A DNA stretch of 64,000 nucleotides, from positions 5,044,829 to 5,108,828 of the forward strand of contig JASKMD010000018.1 of assembly GCA_030144725.1 (NCBI GenBank). Direction: 5' to 3'. This stretch comes from Haematococcus lacustris (lineage: Eukaryota > Chlorophyta > Chlorophyceae > Chlamydomonadales > Haematococcaceae). Made by a program: the position numbers and the translations under genes. Below the pieces are notes generated by a model. That model made no database searches, was not told where the DNA came from, and worked only from the letters and a program-made list of their open reading frames with translations. Within the stretch, counting starts at the first letter, position 1, and each line of letters starts with the position of its first letter. Positions 1 to 11,900 of the stretch are shown one piece after another.

Positions 1-429
1 CATGTCCGCGCCCGCGAGGCCTATGTGATAGAGGCGATCAATGGCGTTGTGGCAGCGACATGAGGCAGCGACATGCAGCGAGGGACTGCGCGCTTTTACT
101 CGCCTAGAGCCTGGCATCAACTCATCCAGCTAAACACGTGCCCCGGGTTTGCGACATGTTTCGTGGCAAAGGTTCAAATCGATATCCTCATGTAGACAAA
201 TACCAGGTGTACTTGTACGTGCTACTTTGCTGTTTGCATACATTGCAAATGGGGCAAGAGATGTAAGGCTTGAGTGTACATAAGTTGTGGAGCATCAGGA
301 GGTGCATGGAGGTGAAGGCTGTACCTAGCAGAAGGTCACGGAAGGTCAAAAGGATAGCAGGTGAAATGAGACTTGTGGGGGGGTCGATGTAGGACGCTAA
401 ATCCGAGAGGGGCAAGAGAAGGTGAGGTG

Positions 430-625
430 CGCCTCTGCTTACTGCAACCCACCATCGGATACATAGCACACACATGCCTGGCGTTTCCATTCGGATCAAC
501 ATATCCCCCTGCCAGACTCCCTCAACACTACAAGTGTCAACTTTTGCGAGGGAGCACCCCCGGTGCTCAGCTTGACCCTGGATTGGAAAAGCCATGGGTT
601 GAGCACCTCCCAAACGAAAAGAAGG
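430..625 (+). repeat. Left member of a diverged direct-repeat pair
   Basis: This block resembles 5075-5315 in the same orientation. Both contain CAACCCACCATCGGATACAT (445-464 and 5088-5107). Both end in a segment reading GAGGGAG..CCCCC..GCTC.GCTTGACCCTGG and then TTGAGCACCTCCCAAAC. The middle parts are poorly conserved. The two copies bracket the inverted-repeat element at 643-4958. No coding function is visible, and 1-429 shows nothing recognisable. Confidence 0.6.
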
Positions 626-904
626 ATCCCTTGCGGCTAGAAGTATAGTATAATGTCGGAGGCCGAGCTGTTACGGGAAAATAACGGTCGAGGCTGGGTC
701 GAAAGTTGCAGTAAACGCCGAGGCGTAGCCGAGACGTCTACGCAACTTGAGACTTGGCCAAGATTGTTATTTGGACGTGAACAGCGCGGGCCGAGACATT
801 ATGCGATATCCCTATACATCACGGGCACACGATTTGGAGCCTCGCTGCTATTGCGGCTGTGCTCCACGCGTCAGAGACGACAGCAGAACCAGTGCGCAAA
901 CCAC

Positions 905-1086
905 GTTCTTTCTTGGTGGTTGTGCACTTTTGCTGTAAATGTCTGCGCTTTCCACGTAAATGTGTGCAAGTCGTGCACTTTTCCAGTAAATGTCTGCACT
1001 TTTCCCGTAAATGTGTGCAAGTCGTGCACTTTTTAAGTAAATGTGCGCAAATCGTGCACTTTTCCTGTAATTGTTTGCAAGTCACC
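905..1086. repeat. ~30-bp tandem repeat (GTAAATGTGTGCAA / GTGCACTTTT units)
   Basis: About six degenerate units alternate GTAAATGT(G/C)TGCAA with TCGTGCACTTTT. The motif GTGCAC inside each unit is a six-base palindrome. The array lies just inside the left inverted end of the element, where subterminal repeats of transposons often occur. Confidence 0.7.
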
Positions 1087-1159
1087 CCTTTTTCACTCTT
1101 TACCCAAGGACAAACTTGCAGCTGCAGCCTCACCCATACCAGCCTGCCCACCAGCCAAG

Positions 1160-3074
1160 ATGCCCGACAGCACCTACACCGTCAGCAGCGGAAGCATTAG
1201 TGACGACGAGGACCAGTGCGGCAGTGATAACCAGTTCGAGATACCAACATAAAACCTTCTTCCGCCTCCGCTAGAGGTCGCAACAGCACGTTTGGCAGTT
1301 ACGAGGCTTGTCGGTCAGGATGTCCCAACATGGGGTTGGTAATCTTCATGCAAGTTCTCGCTACATAGTGCACCGATTTCGGTAGCGTTTGTTGCATTGG
1401 CACCTGCGAATTACTCCGCATCTACTGGCAAGCGGCGAGTTAATCCTTGCATCGGAGCCCATGCCGGCGCAAGCGAGCGCGGACACACCTCAGCTGCTCA
1501 CTATCGGTTGTTCTAGTGGTATGTAACGGCATCAGTGATGGAGCTGCGCCTGCTATCGAGCCAGAAGTACAATCTAAATTCAGCCCGCCAGGCTTGCTCC
1601 GCGAGCCTTTCATTGCTGCAGGCGGTGTCGGAAGACCGTCGTGGGGCCAGTGATAACTGGACATTGCATCAAACGCGCAGGGTTATGTGGGAGGTGCGTT
1701 CCTCTCTCACGCCAGTCACACAGAAAAGTACCTCCTTGCACAAATCGGCATGTTGTAAGCTGACCACTGTGACTTTTTAGAATATCGAGTTATTAAACTG
1801 TTCGTAACTCTACGACACAGCTACTGGAAAAGAAAGCACGGCAGTTCATCAATCAGGCCCGCCGTAATTGACTTTGGCGTGACCCGACTCTGCCTTGCAG
1901 AGTTGACTAGCCTACTCCGACCGCCTAGACCCTGCCCCCTCGCACCCCCTTGCAGCCCCACCACCTCCCAGCCCCCGCAGAAGCTTCCCAGTCCCCCCCT
2001 GCCCCCCGCCCACCTCCCACCCCTCCCACCCCCTCCTACCCCCTCCCACCCCCTCTCAGCCAATCCCACCCCCTCCCACCTCCTCTCAGCCCCTCCCACC
2101 CCTACTCAGCCCCTCCCACCCCCTCTCAGCCCCTCCCACCCCCTCCCAGCCCCCTCACTGCCCCGATGTCCCAACATGGGGTCCCCTGGCAGCAGCAGGC
2201 AGCTGGTGCTGGTGCCGCTCCTGACCTGCCCCCCCCTCCTGCTGCACCCCCCTGGCAGCAGCAGGCAGCTGGTGCTGGTGCTTCCCCTGGGCTGCCCACC
2301 CCTCCAGCTGAGCAGCAGGGGGTCAGGGCGGAGTTGGACACAAGCTCGACACGCAAGCGGAGGGCGGGCGGGAGGGATCGGACCCAACATATCGAGCAAG
2401 GTAACGTAGCAATGGCCCACACACCTTGAGTGGCCTCACCGAGTGGCCAGGTAGTAGGTACTACTCACGAAGCGGTCAAGCAATGCAGCAGCCTTGTATA
2501 CTTCCGAGCATGGGTGGAGGGGCGTCGTTACATCGGTTTGGCGTGCCATGTGCATTGCTTTGACTGTCCCTGACTGTTTGCAGAGGCTACTGGGCCACGT
2601 CGGTCGCGGCGGTCGGTCGCGGCGAGGCCCGCATGAGCAAAACTGGCATGAATTTGAATGTCAAGATTTGAGCCGCCATAGCACTCAGCACACTGCACAA
2701 TATTTAATGTTACAAGCTGCACCGCATAGCTGACAGAGTCCTCTATCCAGGGATGTGCGAAACACAAATAGAAACCACGTGGCTGAGACGCGGCGTCGTT
2801 TTGATTACCAGGGGTCGGTTTCCTATCATTTCCTGTCATTTTTTGCTAGTTGGGGTCGCCTGATTGACGGTGAGACGCGTTGACTTGCATCATGTCCGTT
2901 GCGCAACAGGGTCCCCGGAGAACAAAGTGGCTGGGCAGCCTAACACCGCTGTTGCAGCTGTCGCAGAAGCTCGCTGATGCAGATTGAGTCCCAACCCGGC
3001 CACGCAGCCCAAACCGGCCATTGCATATGAGGCAATGGAGCCTCGACGCTCTGGTCGCCTATCTGGCCAAGCAG
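1160..3074 (+). other. Possible degenerate multi-exon coding region inside the 643-4958 element
   Basis: Fragments look coding but I cannot join them into one frame. At 1160-1252 an ATG opens a 30-residue acidic Ser/Asp-rich peptide beginning MPDSTYTVSSGSISDDED. At about 2166-2400 there is a Gln/Ala/Pro-rich stretch ending in a basic SSTRKRRAGGRDR run, followed by a donor-like CAAG|GTAACG. At about 2985-3074 a stretch reads NPATQPKPAIAYEAMEPRRS before another donor-like GCAG|GTAACA. No domain is recognised. It may be a decayed transposon gene or chance open sequence. Confidence 0.2.
1975..2160. repeat. C-rich ~10-bp minisatellite (CCCCCTCCCA units)
   Basis: Tandem CCCCTCCCAC/CTCTCAGCC units make all three forward frames open and proline/serine-rich. 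The open frames are a consequence of the repeat. Confidence 0.75.
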
Positions 3075-3292
3075 GTAACATTTGCTTGCAAGTGTCGTAT
3101 CGTCGTCTCATGCAACTGTGAAATTGTGGACTTGGCAATCCGCAGCAAGGCAGCACTAGCAACCATGATCAAGAACAACAATCAGCTGAACACCAGCTAT
3201 AGCATGCTGGAGTTTTTTCTTGCCTTGTCATGTCCTGCATTGCTATCCCGCCTTTGCCACCCTCATACTTTAGGTGGTGAACAAGCAAAACC

Positions 3293-3335
3293 TTGCTGCT
3301 GCTGCTGCTGCTGCCTTGTTGATGTTGTTGTTGCC

Positions 3336-3370
<35 letters not shown>

Positions 3371-3800
3371 CTGCTGCTGCTGCTAATGTTGCTGCTGCCC
3401 GGCTGCTGCTGCTGCCCGGCTGTTGCTGCTACTGTTGTTGCCCTCTTGCTGCTGCCGCTGCCCTGCTGTTACTGCCCTGCTGCTGCTGCTGCCCTGCTGC
3501 TGCTGCTGCCGCCCTGCTGTTGCTGCTGCCCGGCTGCTGCTGCTGCCGCCCGGCTGCTGCTGTTGCTTCCCTGCTGCTGTTGCTGCTACCGCCCTGCTGC
3601 TGCTACTGCTGCCCGGCTGCTGATGCTGATGCTGCTGCCCGGCTGCTTCCGCTGCTCTGCCGCTGCTGTTGCCGCCCTGTTGTTGCCCTCCTGCTGCTGC
3701 TGTTGCCTTGCTGTTACTGCCCTGCTGCTGCCACTGCCCGGCTGCTGCTGCTGCCACTGCCCGGCTGCTGCCGCTGCTACTCCTGCTGTTGCTGGCCTGG
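3293..3800. repeat. Imperfect CTG/GCTGCT-rich tract (~500 bp)
   Basis: Interrupted CTG triplets with CCCTGC and CCGG interruptions give poly-Ala, poly-Cys and poly-Leu readings forward, and Gln/Ser/Ala readings in reverse. A 22-bp unit around GGCGGCGGTGTCCCTGGCAGTT is repeated near 3800-3860. I do not treat the long open frames here as genes. Confidence 0.75.
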
Positions 3801-4009
3801 CGGCGGTGTCCCTGGCAGTTGGCCTGGCGGCGGTGTCCCTGGCAGTTGGCCAGGCGGCGGTGCCCTTGGCTGCTAGCTTGCAAGCAGCCACCCTGCCCAC
3901 CCTTGGCAGCCCGGGTCTGCCCAACTGGTCGGCAAGGCAAGCGGGCAGCATGTTGCTGCTCCTCCTGGCTACGGGTAATGGCGGCCTTTGAACCCCTATC
4001 ACACACGCA

Positions 4010-4860
4010 AATTAGTGCACAACTATCGATTTTGAGGGGGTGTTTTTTGTACACGGTTCGCCTCGGAATGAGACTATTGGCCCATGCCCACCAACATCGT
4101 GAAAAATCTCGTAGTAATCAGCGAAACTCGTGGATTAATTAACTAATATTTAGTTACCCTATTTTAAAGCTACTCCTTATAGTGCAGTACTGCACCATAT
4201 CTAATGCCGCAACAATGCACCAAACCTCATCGTGAAAAACTGCACCATATACAGTCTAGTAGTTTTATGATGTAATAAAGTAGTTATGCTGGTAATTCAT
4301 TGGTATTTTACTGGTTTGGAGATTGTTATTCCTTTAAATCACATTGGTTCTCATGGTGTAGTACTGCACCTGTCACTAGTGCACTACTACAATGCACCCA
4401 GTTGTGCTACACTGCACCACACCGAGTGGTACAACACATCACCTTAGCGATATCTCACCAACCATGCATATTTATGAATTTTCGTTCAAACCCCAATCTT
4501 ACAACCACGTCATATGGCTATGTGCAAAATCTCAAGCCGCGATTTTGAAAAATGCTGTTACTAATTTGCCTGAGTGATGCGACACCCAGCATCACCCGCA
4601 AGCAGCGCAACGCCTAGATGACTTCCACGCCCACGAAGCAGCTGGCACGGCTCTGAAGATGAAGCTTCTGGCAGCTGCTGCCGCTTATTTAGGGTTACTA
4701 TAATTCCATGGTTTGCGGGCTGTAGAGCGCCAGCAAGTAAAACTTTTACCGGCCGACATTGCTTGTAATTGCTGTGCTTGCTGTATTGTCCGAGTCTGAT
4801 CAACGTATAAATCAACAATTACGACAAAATAACAATAAATTATTCTCCCGTAATGTATAG
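4010..4860. other. AT-richer non-coding stretch with TGCACC motifs
   Basis: Base composition drops well below that of its neighbours. TGCACCATAT or TGCACC recurs several times between about 4180 and 4430, along with short palindromes such as GTAGTACTGCAC facing GTGCACTACTAC. I see no gene, RNA or promoter that I can name. It lies inside the right half of the inverted-repeat element. Confidence 0.4.
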
Positions 4861-5074
4861 GGATGTACTCGGCTACGCCTCGTCATTTACTGCAACTTTC
4901 GACGAGGTCTCGGTCGTTATTTTCCCGTACTAGCTTGGCCTCCGACATTATACTATACATCCTAACATACTCAGTCCTTTACGTCACGACTTGGACAGGG
5001 CATTCGATTTTCCGGTAGTAGTTTCATTTTCCGGTTATAGGCCAGAGAAACTGTGCGAGAGTCAATATCGGAAG

Positions 5075-5315
5075 CTGATGTTCAGTGCAACCCACCATCG
5101 GATACATGTCTTACTAATGCATTGCGTCCCCATCGGCTTCCTGGTCTCCCACCAATCGTCCGCCCTCCGGCCTTGTGGCTAAGATCAAGTGTAATTTCGC
5201 TACTCATTCAGCTAAAACTCTTTGCTGGATGCTTTTTTCTGAGGGAGTGCCCCCAGCGCTCGGCTTGACCCTGGCGTTGCACTACAGCCATGGTTGAGCA
5301 CCTCCCAAACAAATG
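5075..5315 (+). repeat. Right member of the diverged direct-repeat pair
   Basis: Counterpart of 430-625; shared motifs are described there. It lies about 120 bp beyond the right inverted end of the element. TTGCACTACAGC recurs at about 5277 and 5391. Between 5316 and 5962 I see no gene; this is presumably the 3' flank and UTR of the minus-strand gene that ends at 5963. Confidence 0.55.
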
Positions 5316-5962
5316 AATTACTGTGGCAACAGGAAAGGTTTCTCCGGCCTTGCGGATCACGAACTGCATCTGACCTGACCTCTATAGGCATTGCACTACA
5401 GCTGTTCCCGAACCCAACGTCCCACTCAACTGACCCGAACTGTTCGAGACCTCCCAACCCCGACCAGCACGGAGGGTCTTCCCACCCCACCGCGCTCATG
5501 CGGCACTCCCCGTTTCCCCCGTGCACCCCGCGGCTGTCCGAAACCTCCCGCATGGGCTCCAAAAGTTCGTCCAAAACCTCCGGGATAACACCGCGTAACC
5601 CTAGAGTCTCGTGAAAACAGCACATAAAGTCCATACAGGTCGAGACAAGGACCTGAACCCTACATTACGACCATGGCCATGCCAACTGAATACTTACGAG
5701 CCCTGGATTTAAAGAGGCCCACTATGCATGGTTAATGTCCAATCCATTCTTACTATGTAAATTCATCACCCATTCATCTGCATGCTGCCATGCAACGTGT
5801 TGCCCGGTTTCATCATTATCACACGGTGTTCAATGGAGGGCGACGGGCCATGTGCAGCCCCTACTTTGACGTCAACGCAGTCTGCACGGTTGTACCACCA
5901 AGACCCACGCCGCCTCCCTCGCTCTCGCGCTTTGAGACGAAGGCGAGGGGTGCATGCGGCTG

Positions 5963-8900
5963 CTATGGGTCGCCTCCCACACTCAACAACAACCGCAACG
6001 CCCTGTTCGCCAACTCCCGATACCTTGAAGCCACGGCACCGGCCGTCAGGGGAGATGCAAGCGCAGCCGCGTCCTTGGCGGCCTGCCTGCTGAGGTTTAG
6101 CTGCTGCGCGATGGCGTCAAATGTGGCGGGCTCGTCACCCTCGGCCAGCACGCCGTGCATGATGTGGCGGTCCTCTTGCGCGGACCACTGCAGAGCCGCG
6201 CCTCGCTGCGGCACCACAAGCACGGCCTTGGCAGGAAAAGCCGGGCGCGACGGGTCGTCCCCAACAAGTGGCGCGGGGGCCGCTGAGCAGCCAGGGGCTG
6301 CAGAGCGCTTCACCTCGGAGCACAAAGCCTTGGAACGCGCAGAGCCAGAGGCTTGCACCAAGCAGCGTACCGCGCCATCATCAGTGGGATCCAGCAGTTG
6401 CGATTGCGGGGACATTGTATCGTCCCCATCGCGCCCCCGCCCTCTAGACCCCCGACCTTGGTCGGGGGGCGCTGCACACCCGCCATGCCCCGCCCCTCTT
6501 GGCGAGCCTGGCATAGCCCCGGCTGCCTGGTCTTGCTGCTTTGCTGGGCTGGGGTGTGCAGGGGCCGAGGAGGTGGGTGAGGAGGACTGGGAGGCTAGGA
6601 GCTCGTCGTCTGCATACACCTGCTCCATCTCATGGCCAACGTGCCGCCCCTCTCCTGGACCCTCCTGGTCAGACACTACCAAGTGTTGCTGCCTTGATAG
6701 CAGGTCGTGGTGGTGGTCATGTTGCTGTTCCTGTCGCTGCAGCTCCTGATGCCCTTGCGGCTGCTGGTCCTGTTCCTGCTGCTGCTGCTGCTGCTGCTGC
6801 TGGCCCCGCTTTGCAAAGGAGTGCTGGGAGCAAGGAGCGTGGTCCACTTGCTGCTGCACATCGCAATGCCCCTGAGGCTGCCCCTGGTCCTGGTCCAGCC
6901 CCTGCCCCTGCCATTGAGGCTGGCCCTGGCCCTGGCCCTGCCCCTGACCCTGCGCCTGAGAGTGGCTGGAAGACGGGCATGTCTGAGGGTTCGAGGGTGT
7001 GAGGGCAGAGGGCGGTGCGGACCCCAGCCGGCCGCTGATGAGCCCCGCAAAGGAGGTGGGGCTGGGCCTGGGCGCCCTGTCAGCATGCAGGGCTGGGCCC
7101 CCTGCTGCTGCTGGACCCATGCCGTCTCCGGCGGGTCGGGTGGTGGCAGCAGCAGCACTGGCAGTACCTGACCTGGTCCCCGCCCCTGCCACCCCCCCCG
7201 AGGCCCTTGACCCTGTTCCCACCGCCCCTTCTCCTTCCCCCACCTCCCAGGGCCCAGCTGCAGGCCGCGCAGCCCCTAGCCCCTGGCCATGTGATCCATG
7301 ACCCAGGGCGTCTAGCCCTGCCAAGTGCCCCTGCCCCTGCCCCTGTCCCCCACCCTGCCCCTGGCCCTGGCCTTGCCCCTGCCCCTCCCCCTGCTCCCCC
7401 CCTGACCCGCCCCCCCCTGGTGGTAGTGTGGCCCCGGGCCTGCTGGCAAACAGGCCCCACAGGGGTTGGGACAGGCTGCCGCCACCCCCCTGCAGCCCCC
7501 CTGGCGGCTGCCCCCCTGGCGGCTGCCCCAGGCCCCCTGCAGGCATCTCAGCCAGGCTGGACCCCCAGGCCTGCAGGTCAGGCAGCAAGCCAAGGCGCGA
7601 CAGGCCCCACTGGGACACGCCTGGCAGGCCGGGCAGGGACAGGTCCTGCAGCAGGGTCGGGGTCAGGGGCTGCTCCTGGAGGGGGGGGGCGGGTGGGACC
7701 AGGGCTGGGGCGGGAGGCCAGGGGGAGGTGGGCTGGGTGAGGGCGCCAGCAGCAGCAGGGCTCGGAGCAGCACCAGCGGTGGGTTCAGCGGGGGGCTGTG
7801 AGGCCAGCAGGGAATGGATGCCCAGGAAGCTGAGCTGGCTGACCTCACCACCCAAGCCAGGGGAGGCCAGGCCCCCCCAGGGCGCACCCACCCCACCCCC
7901 TCCCAGCCCCTCCCCCCACCCCCCAAAGCTGCAGTGGCGTGTCCCCCTCATCGCCCCCTCCCCCCCTCCTACCCCATCCCCCCCTGCTGCTGCCCTGCAG
8001 CCCCCACTGCCCTCCACCTGCATGTCCTGACCCAGGCCGCCTGACCCAGACCAAGCCACCCCGCCCCGACCCTGGGGGTCTTCAGCTGCTGCTGGGCCCC
8101 CTCCCCCTGGCCTGGCAGGTTGTGTCTTCAAGCGCTTGGCTGGCCTCTGCTCCTGACCCCCCTCCCCGGCCAGGCCCCCTGACCTCCTCGGCCCAGGGGC
8201 CAGCGCAGCCGCGAGGGGGGCCTCGCCAGGGGTGGCAGCACCGGCGCCTGAGCCCGCCACGCGCTGCTGCAGGCGCTTGCTGCTGCGGCTGGGCTGCCCT
8301 GGGGCGGGGGTGGGGTGGGGGTGGGGGGCGGGTGTGGGGGCGAAGGTCAGACTCTCATCCTCCACCCTGGTAGCAGGAGGCCCAGCGCTGCTGACATGGC
8401 TGGCTAACGTGCAGCCAGGGGCAGGGGGGGCAGGGCCAGGGCCAGGGGCAGGGGGGGCAGGGCCAGGGGCAGGGGCTGCGGCTGGGCGTGGGGCTGTTGC
8501 TGGGACTGAAGCTGGGGCCGGGGCCGGGGCTGAGCCAAGGGCAGGGGCAGGATGGGCAGGAGGGGCAGGGAGGGTAGTAGGGGCCGGGGCCGGGCCTGTG
8601 GTGGCGGCGATCAGTCCAGGGGCCCTGTCTCTAGGCGAGCCCCAGGCATCAGGGCTGAGACCCACCCGGGCAGCCCTGGCTCGGCTGGGGCTGGCATACC
8701 CCAGCCCTGGCGCCCCTCTGGCCCCCCCCCCTGCTGCTCCCCCCCACACTGCCCCCCGCCTGCCCTTGCCTGGCGAGTACAAGGTCTGTGAGCGCAGCCT
8801 GGGGCTGAGCTGGGCCTGCATGAGGGCGGCTGGGGAGGGGGGGGCAGCTCTGCAGCCCCTCACCCCGCCCGCCTGCCCTAGGATGCCGCTGCTGCTGCTG

Positions 8901-11900
8901 CTGCTGCCGATGCCCAGGCTGGCAGCGGATGCTAGAGGTGGAGGGGGGGTGCCCCCCATACCCCCTCCCTGCCCCCCCCCAGCCTCCCCCTGCCGCTGCT
9001 GCGTTGGCAGTAGCGGAGGCTGGCCAGCAGCAGCCGTGGGCGCTCCCCCCCCCTCCTGCCTCACGGAGGGTGAGCCTTGCCTGATGTCAGGCGGGTGGGT
9101 GTGGGGTGTGGGGGAGGTGCAAGGGGGGGGGGAGGAGGGGGAGGGGGGGGAGTCTGGGCTGGGGGCTCGCATCCAGGGACGGTTGCGGCGGCGAGCAGCA
9201 GCCCCTGCAGCCCCCCCGGCTCTGGCAGGGGGGGAGGGCAGGGGGTTGGACGGGTGATGGGGGAGGCCCCCCCCCGTGACTGCAGGGGGGCGGCAGCTGC
9301 TGGCTGTCACCTCCCCCCCAGCTGCCCCAGCTGCTGTCCCAGCTTGAGCTATGGCGGCAGCACTGGGGGGGTCGGCAGTGGTTGCAGGGGCTGTGGGTGT
9401 GGTTTCAAGCGGGGGGGAGGTGGGAGACAGGGGGGTGGCAAGGGGGGGGCGTCCCCCCTGCTGCGCCCCCTCAGACCCCTCTACCTGCCTCGGCTGCTGC
9501 TCCTCTTCTCCCCCCTGCTGCTGCTGCTGCTGCTGCTCCTCCCTCTGCTGCTGTTGCCCCACAGCCTGGCGCTGCCCCTCCCCCTGGCACTCCTGCAGCA
9601 GCCCCCCCCCTACCCCCCCCTGCTGCTGCTGCTGCTGCTGCAGGCCGTCCCACCCCTGCAGCCCCTCGTCCCTGCCCGCTGCCAGCCAGTAGGCATTGAC
9701 CACGCCGTCCAAGGTATCAGAGCCACACAGCGGCCCCCCACCCCCCTCCAGCAGGGCCAGCACCGCATCACCTCCCTCCCCCTCCCCCTCCCCCGCCTGA
9801 CCCCCACTGCCTCGCCCAGCCCTGACATGCAGCCCCTTACCCCGCCCCCCCCCTCCCCCTCCCTGCCTCCCCCTACCCCCTCCCCCCCGGCTACCCCCCC
9901 CATGACTGCATGTCCCATCTCCTTCCATCGATCTGGCCACTGCTTGACTAGCTGCCTCGGCCGGCGCCAGCCCCCCCCTGGGGTGCCCCCCCTCCCACCC
10001 CCCCGCCACACCCAGCCCCCAGCCCCCACCGCCCCCCCCTGGATCCCCTGCTGACTCCCCCCCATAGCCCAGCCAGCTGTTGTAGTCAGTTGGCCCAGCA
10101 GCCATCATGGCCGCCACTGCCGCCGCTGCTGCTGACTGGGCTTCATGGCCCCACCCCTCCTCCCCCGGACCCACCCCCCCCAGCGCTAGGGGAAGTAGAG
10201 GCGGCAGGTCACCCCCCTCCCCCCCACCCAGGCTGCTAGGGTGCTGGGGGGGGGGCTGGGCGGCAGGGGGGGGCCGGGGTCTGCCACGTGGGGCCACAGG
10301 CCCCCCTCCCCCCGCCCCCCCATCGCCGCCCCTCACCCCCACCCCTCCCTCACCTCCCCAGCCCTGCCCTTGCCACAGCGCCGCCCAAGCCTGCAGCAGC
10401 TGCTGTGATGGCCGCGCCCCCTCCCCCTCGCCCCCGCCCTGCCACTCCCCCCCAGCCAGTCCCAGTATAGAGGGCAGCAGGCCACCCAGGCCACCCTCTG
10501 ACCCCCCCTGGCTGCCCTGACCCCCCAGCAGCCCCCCCTGCCAGTCAAGGTCAGGGGGGGCATGCCCCGGTCTGCTGCCACGCTGCTGGCCCCCCCCCCC
10601 GCCCCTCCTGGCTGCTGCCAGTGCCCCCCAGACCCCCCCCTTCGCCCACACCTCTCATCCTCTCCCCCTCCGCCCCTGCCCCTGCCCCTGCCCCTGGCTG
10701 CTGCCGGGCCTGGCGCGCTGCTGCTGCCCTGGCCCGCTGCAGGGCAGCGACCTGCGCCCGGTACGCCTGCAGCTTGGACAGCTCGCCTAGGTGGGAGGTC
10801 ATCATGGCAGCGATGTCGGAGGGGGAGGTAGGGGCAGGGAGGGGGCCTGGGTCGCCCCCCCCATCTCCCTCCCCCCCCTCCCCCTGGCTGCATATGTTGG
10901 CAGCGGGCAGGTCAGCAGGCGGGGTCAGGGCCCCCCCCTCCCCCCCACCCTGCCTACCAGGCTGCCAGGGGTTAGTGGCAGGGGGGGGGGCGGGGGCGGG
11001 GGGGGCAGCAGGGTCGGGTCGGGGTACAGCTGCTCCCCCTCCCCCATGGCTGGGGTCCCCCTCCCCCCTGCTGCTCTCCCCGTCAGCCGTCTCACCGCCT
11101 GGCCCCCCCCCAGCACCTGGCCCCAGCAATGCCTGTGCGCCCGGAACAGGTGCCTGGCAGGGGGGAAGGGGAGGCGCCCCCTGCTGCCCTGCTCCCCCTC
11201 CCCTCCTCCCCCCCCCCTCCCCCCCCTTGCCGCCCCCCCCTTGCCGCCCCCCCACCCCCTGCCACCCCCCCACCCCTTGCCGCCCCCCCTGCTGCCGCCC
11301 CCCCTGCTGCCGCCCCCCCTGCTGCTGCCCCTGCCTCTGCAGACCCTGCCTCCAGCCAGAGGCGGTACAGCACGTCAGGCTTGCGGTGCGGCAGGTACTC
11401 GGCACACAGCGCCTCAACCAACGCGGCGTCCTGAGCACTGGGCGCAACCACCACCCCTGACCCACCCCCCGCCCCCCCTGCCACCCCCGCCCCCCCCTGC
11501 CACCCCCGCCCCCCCTGCCCCCGCCCCCCCCACCGCATCCAAGCCAGCAGCAGACCCCCCTGCACTGCCCCCATTCATCCCCAAGCCATGCCCTCCATTC
11601 GCCATGCCGCCCCACCCCTCCCATACAGCCAAGCCCAGCCCCTGCCCCGCCCCCCCTGCTGCCGCCCCCCCTTCCACACCACTGGGGGGTGCGACCAGGT
11701 GGTGAGGGGCATGGAGGGCCGTTGTTCCCAGCTGGGCTGCTACTGCTGCTGCCGCCGCGACGGCTCCAGAAGCCACGGCTGCAACCTCTGCTGCCGCCGC
11801 CGCCGCCGCTGCCGCCGCTGAGGTGGCCTTGCTGCCCCGTGCCCCGGCTGCCCCCCCCCTGCCTGCCTGGCCCTTGCTGGGTGCTGGGGGGGCCAGGGGG

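Larger units (their letters stand above)
643..4958. mobile_element. Unclassified element with ~95-bp imperfect terminal inverted repeats
   Basis: The left end (643 to about 732) begins GTATAGTATAATGTCGGAGG and matches, at roughly 85 percent by eye, the reverse complement of about 4868-4958. A further inner match (TCCCTATACATYACGGG, left at about 809-826) shows the left arm carries a ~70-bp insertion. Long inverted ends enclosing ~4.1 kb suggest a DNA transposon or foldback element. I found no recognisable transposase inside, only short exon-like stretches, a proline-rich tract and a CTG-rich tract. No clear target-site duplication was seen: the flanking bases differ at the first position outside each end. 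It could also be an ordinary inverted duplication. Confidence 0.5.

Noticed and set aside
3274..3991. Poly-Cys/poly-Ala/poly-Leu proteins of ~200 residues
   Set aside because: CTG-triplet tract read in three frames; no domain and no consistent splice context.
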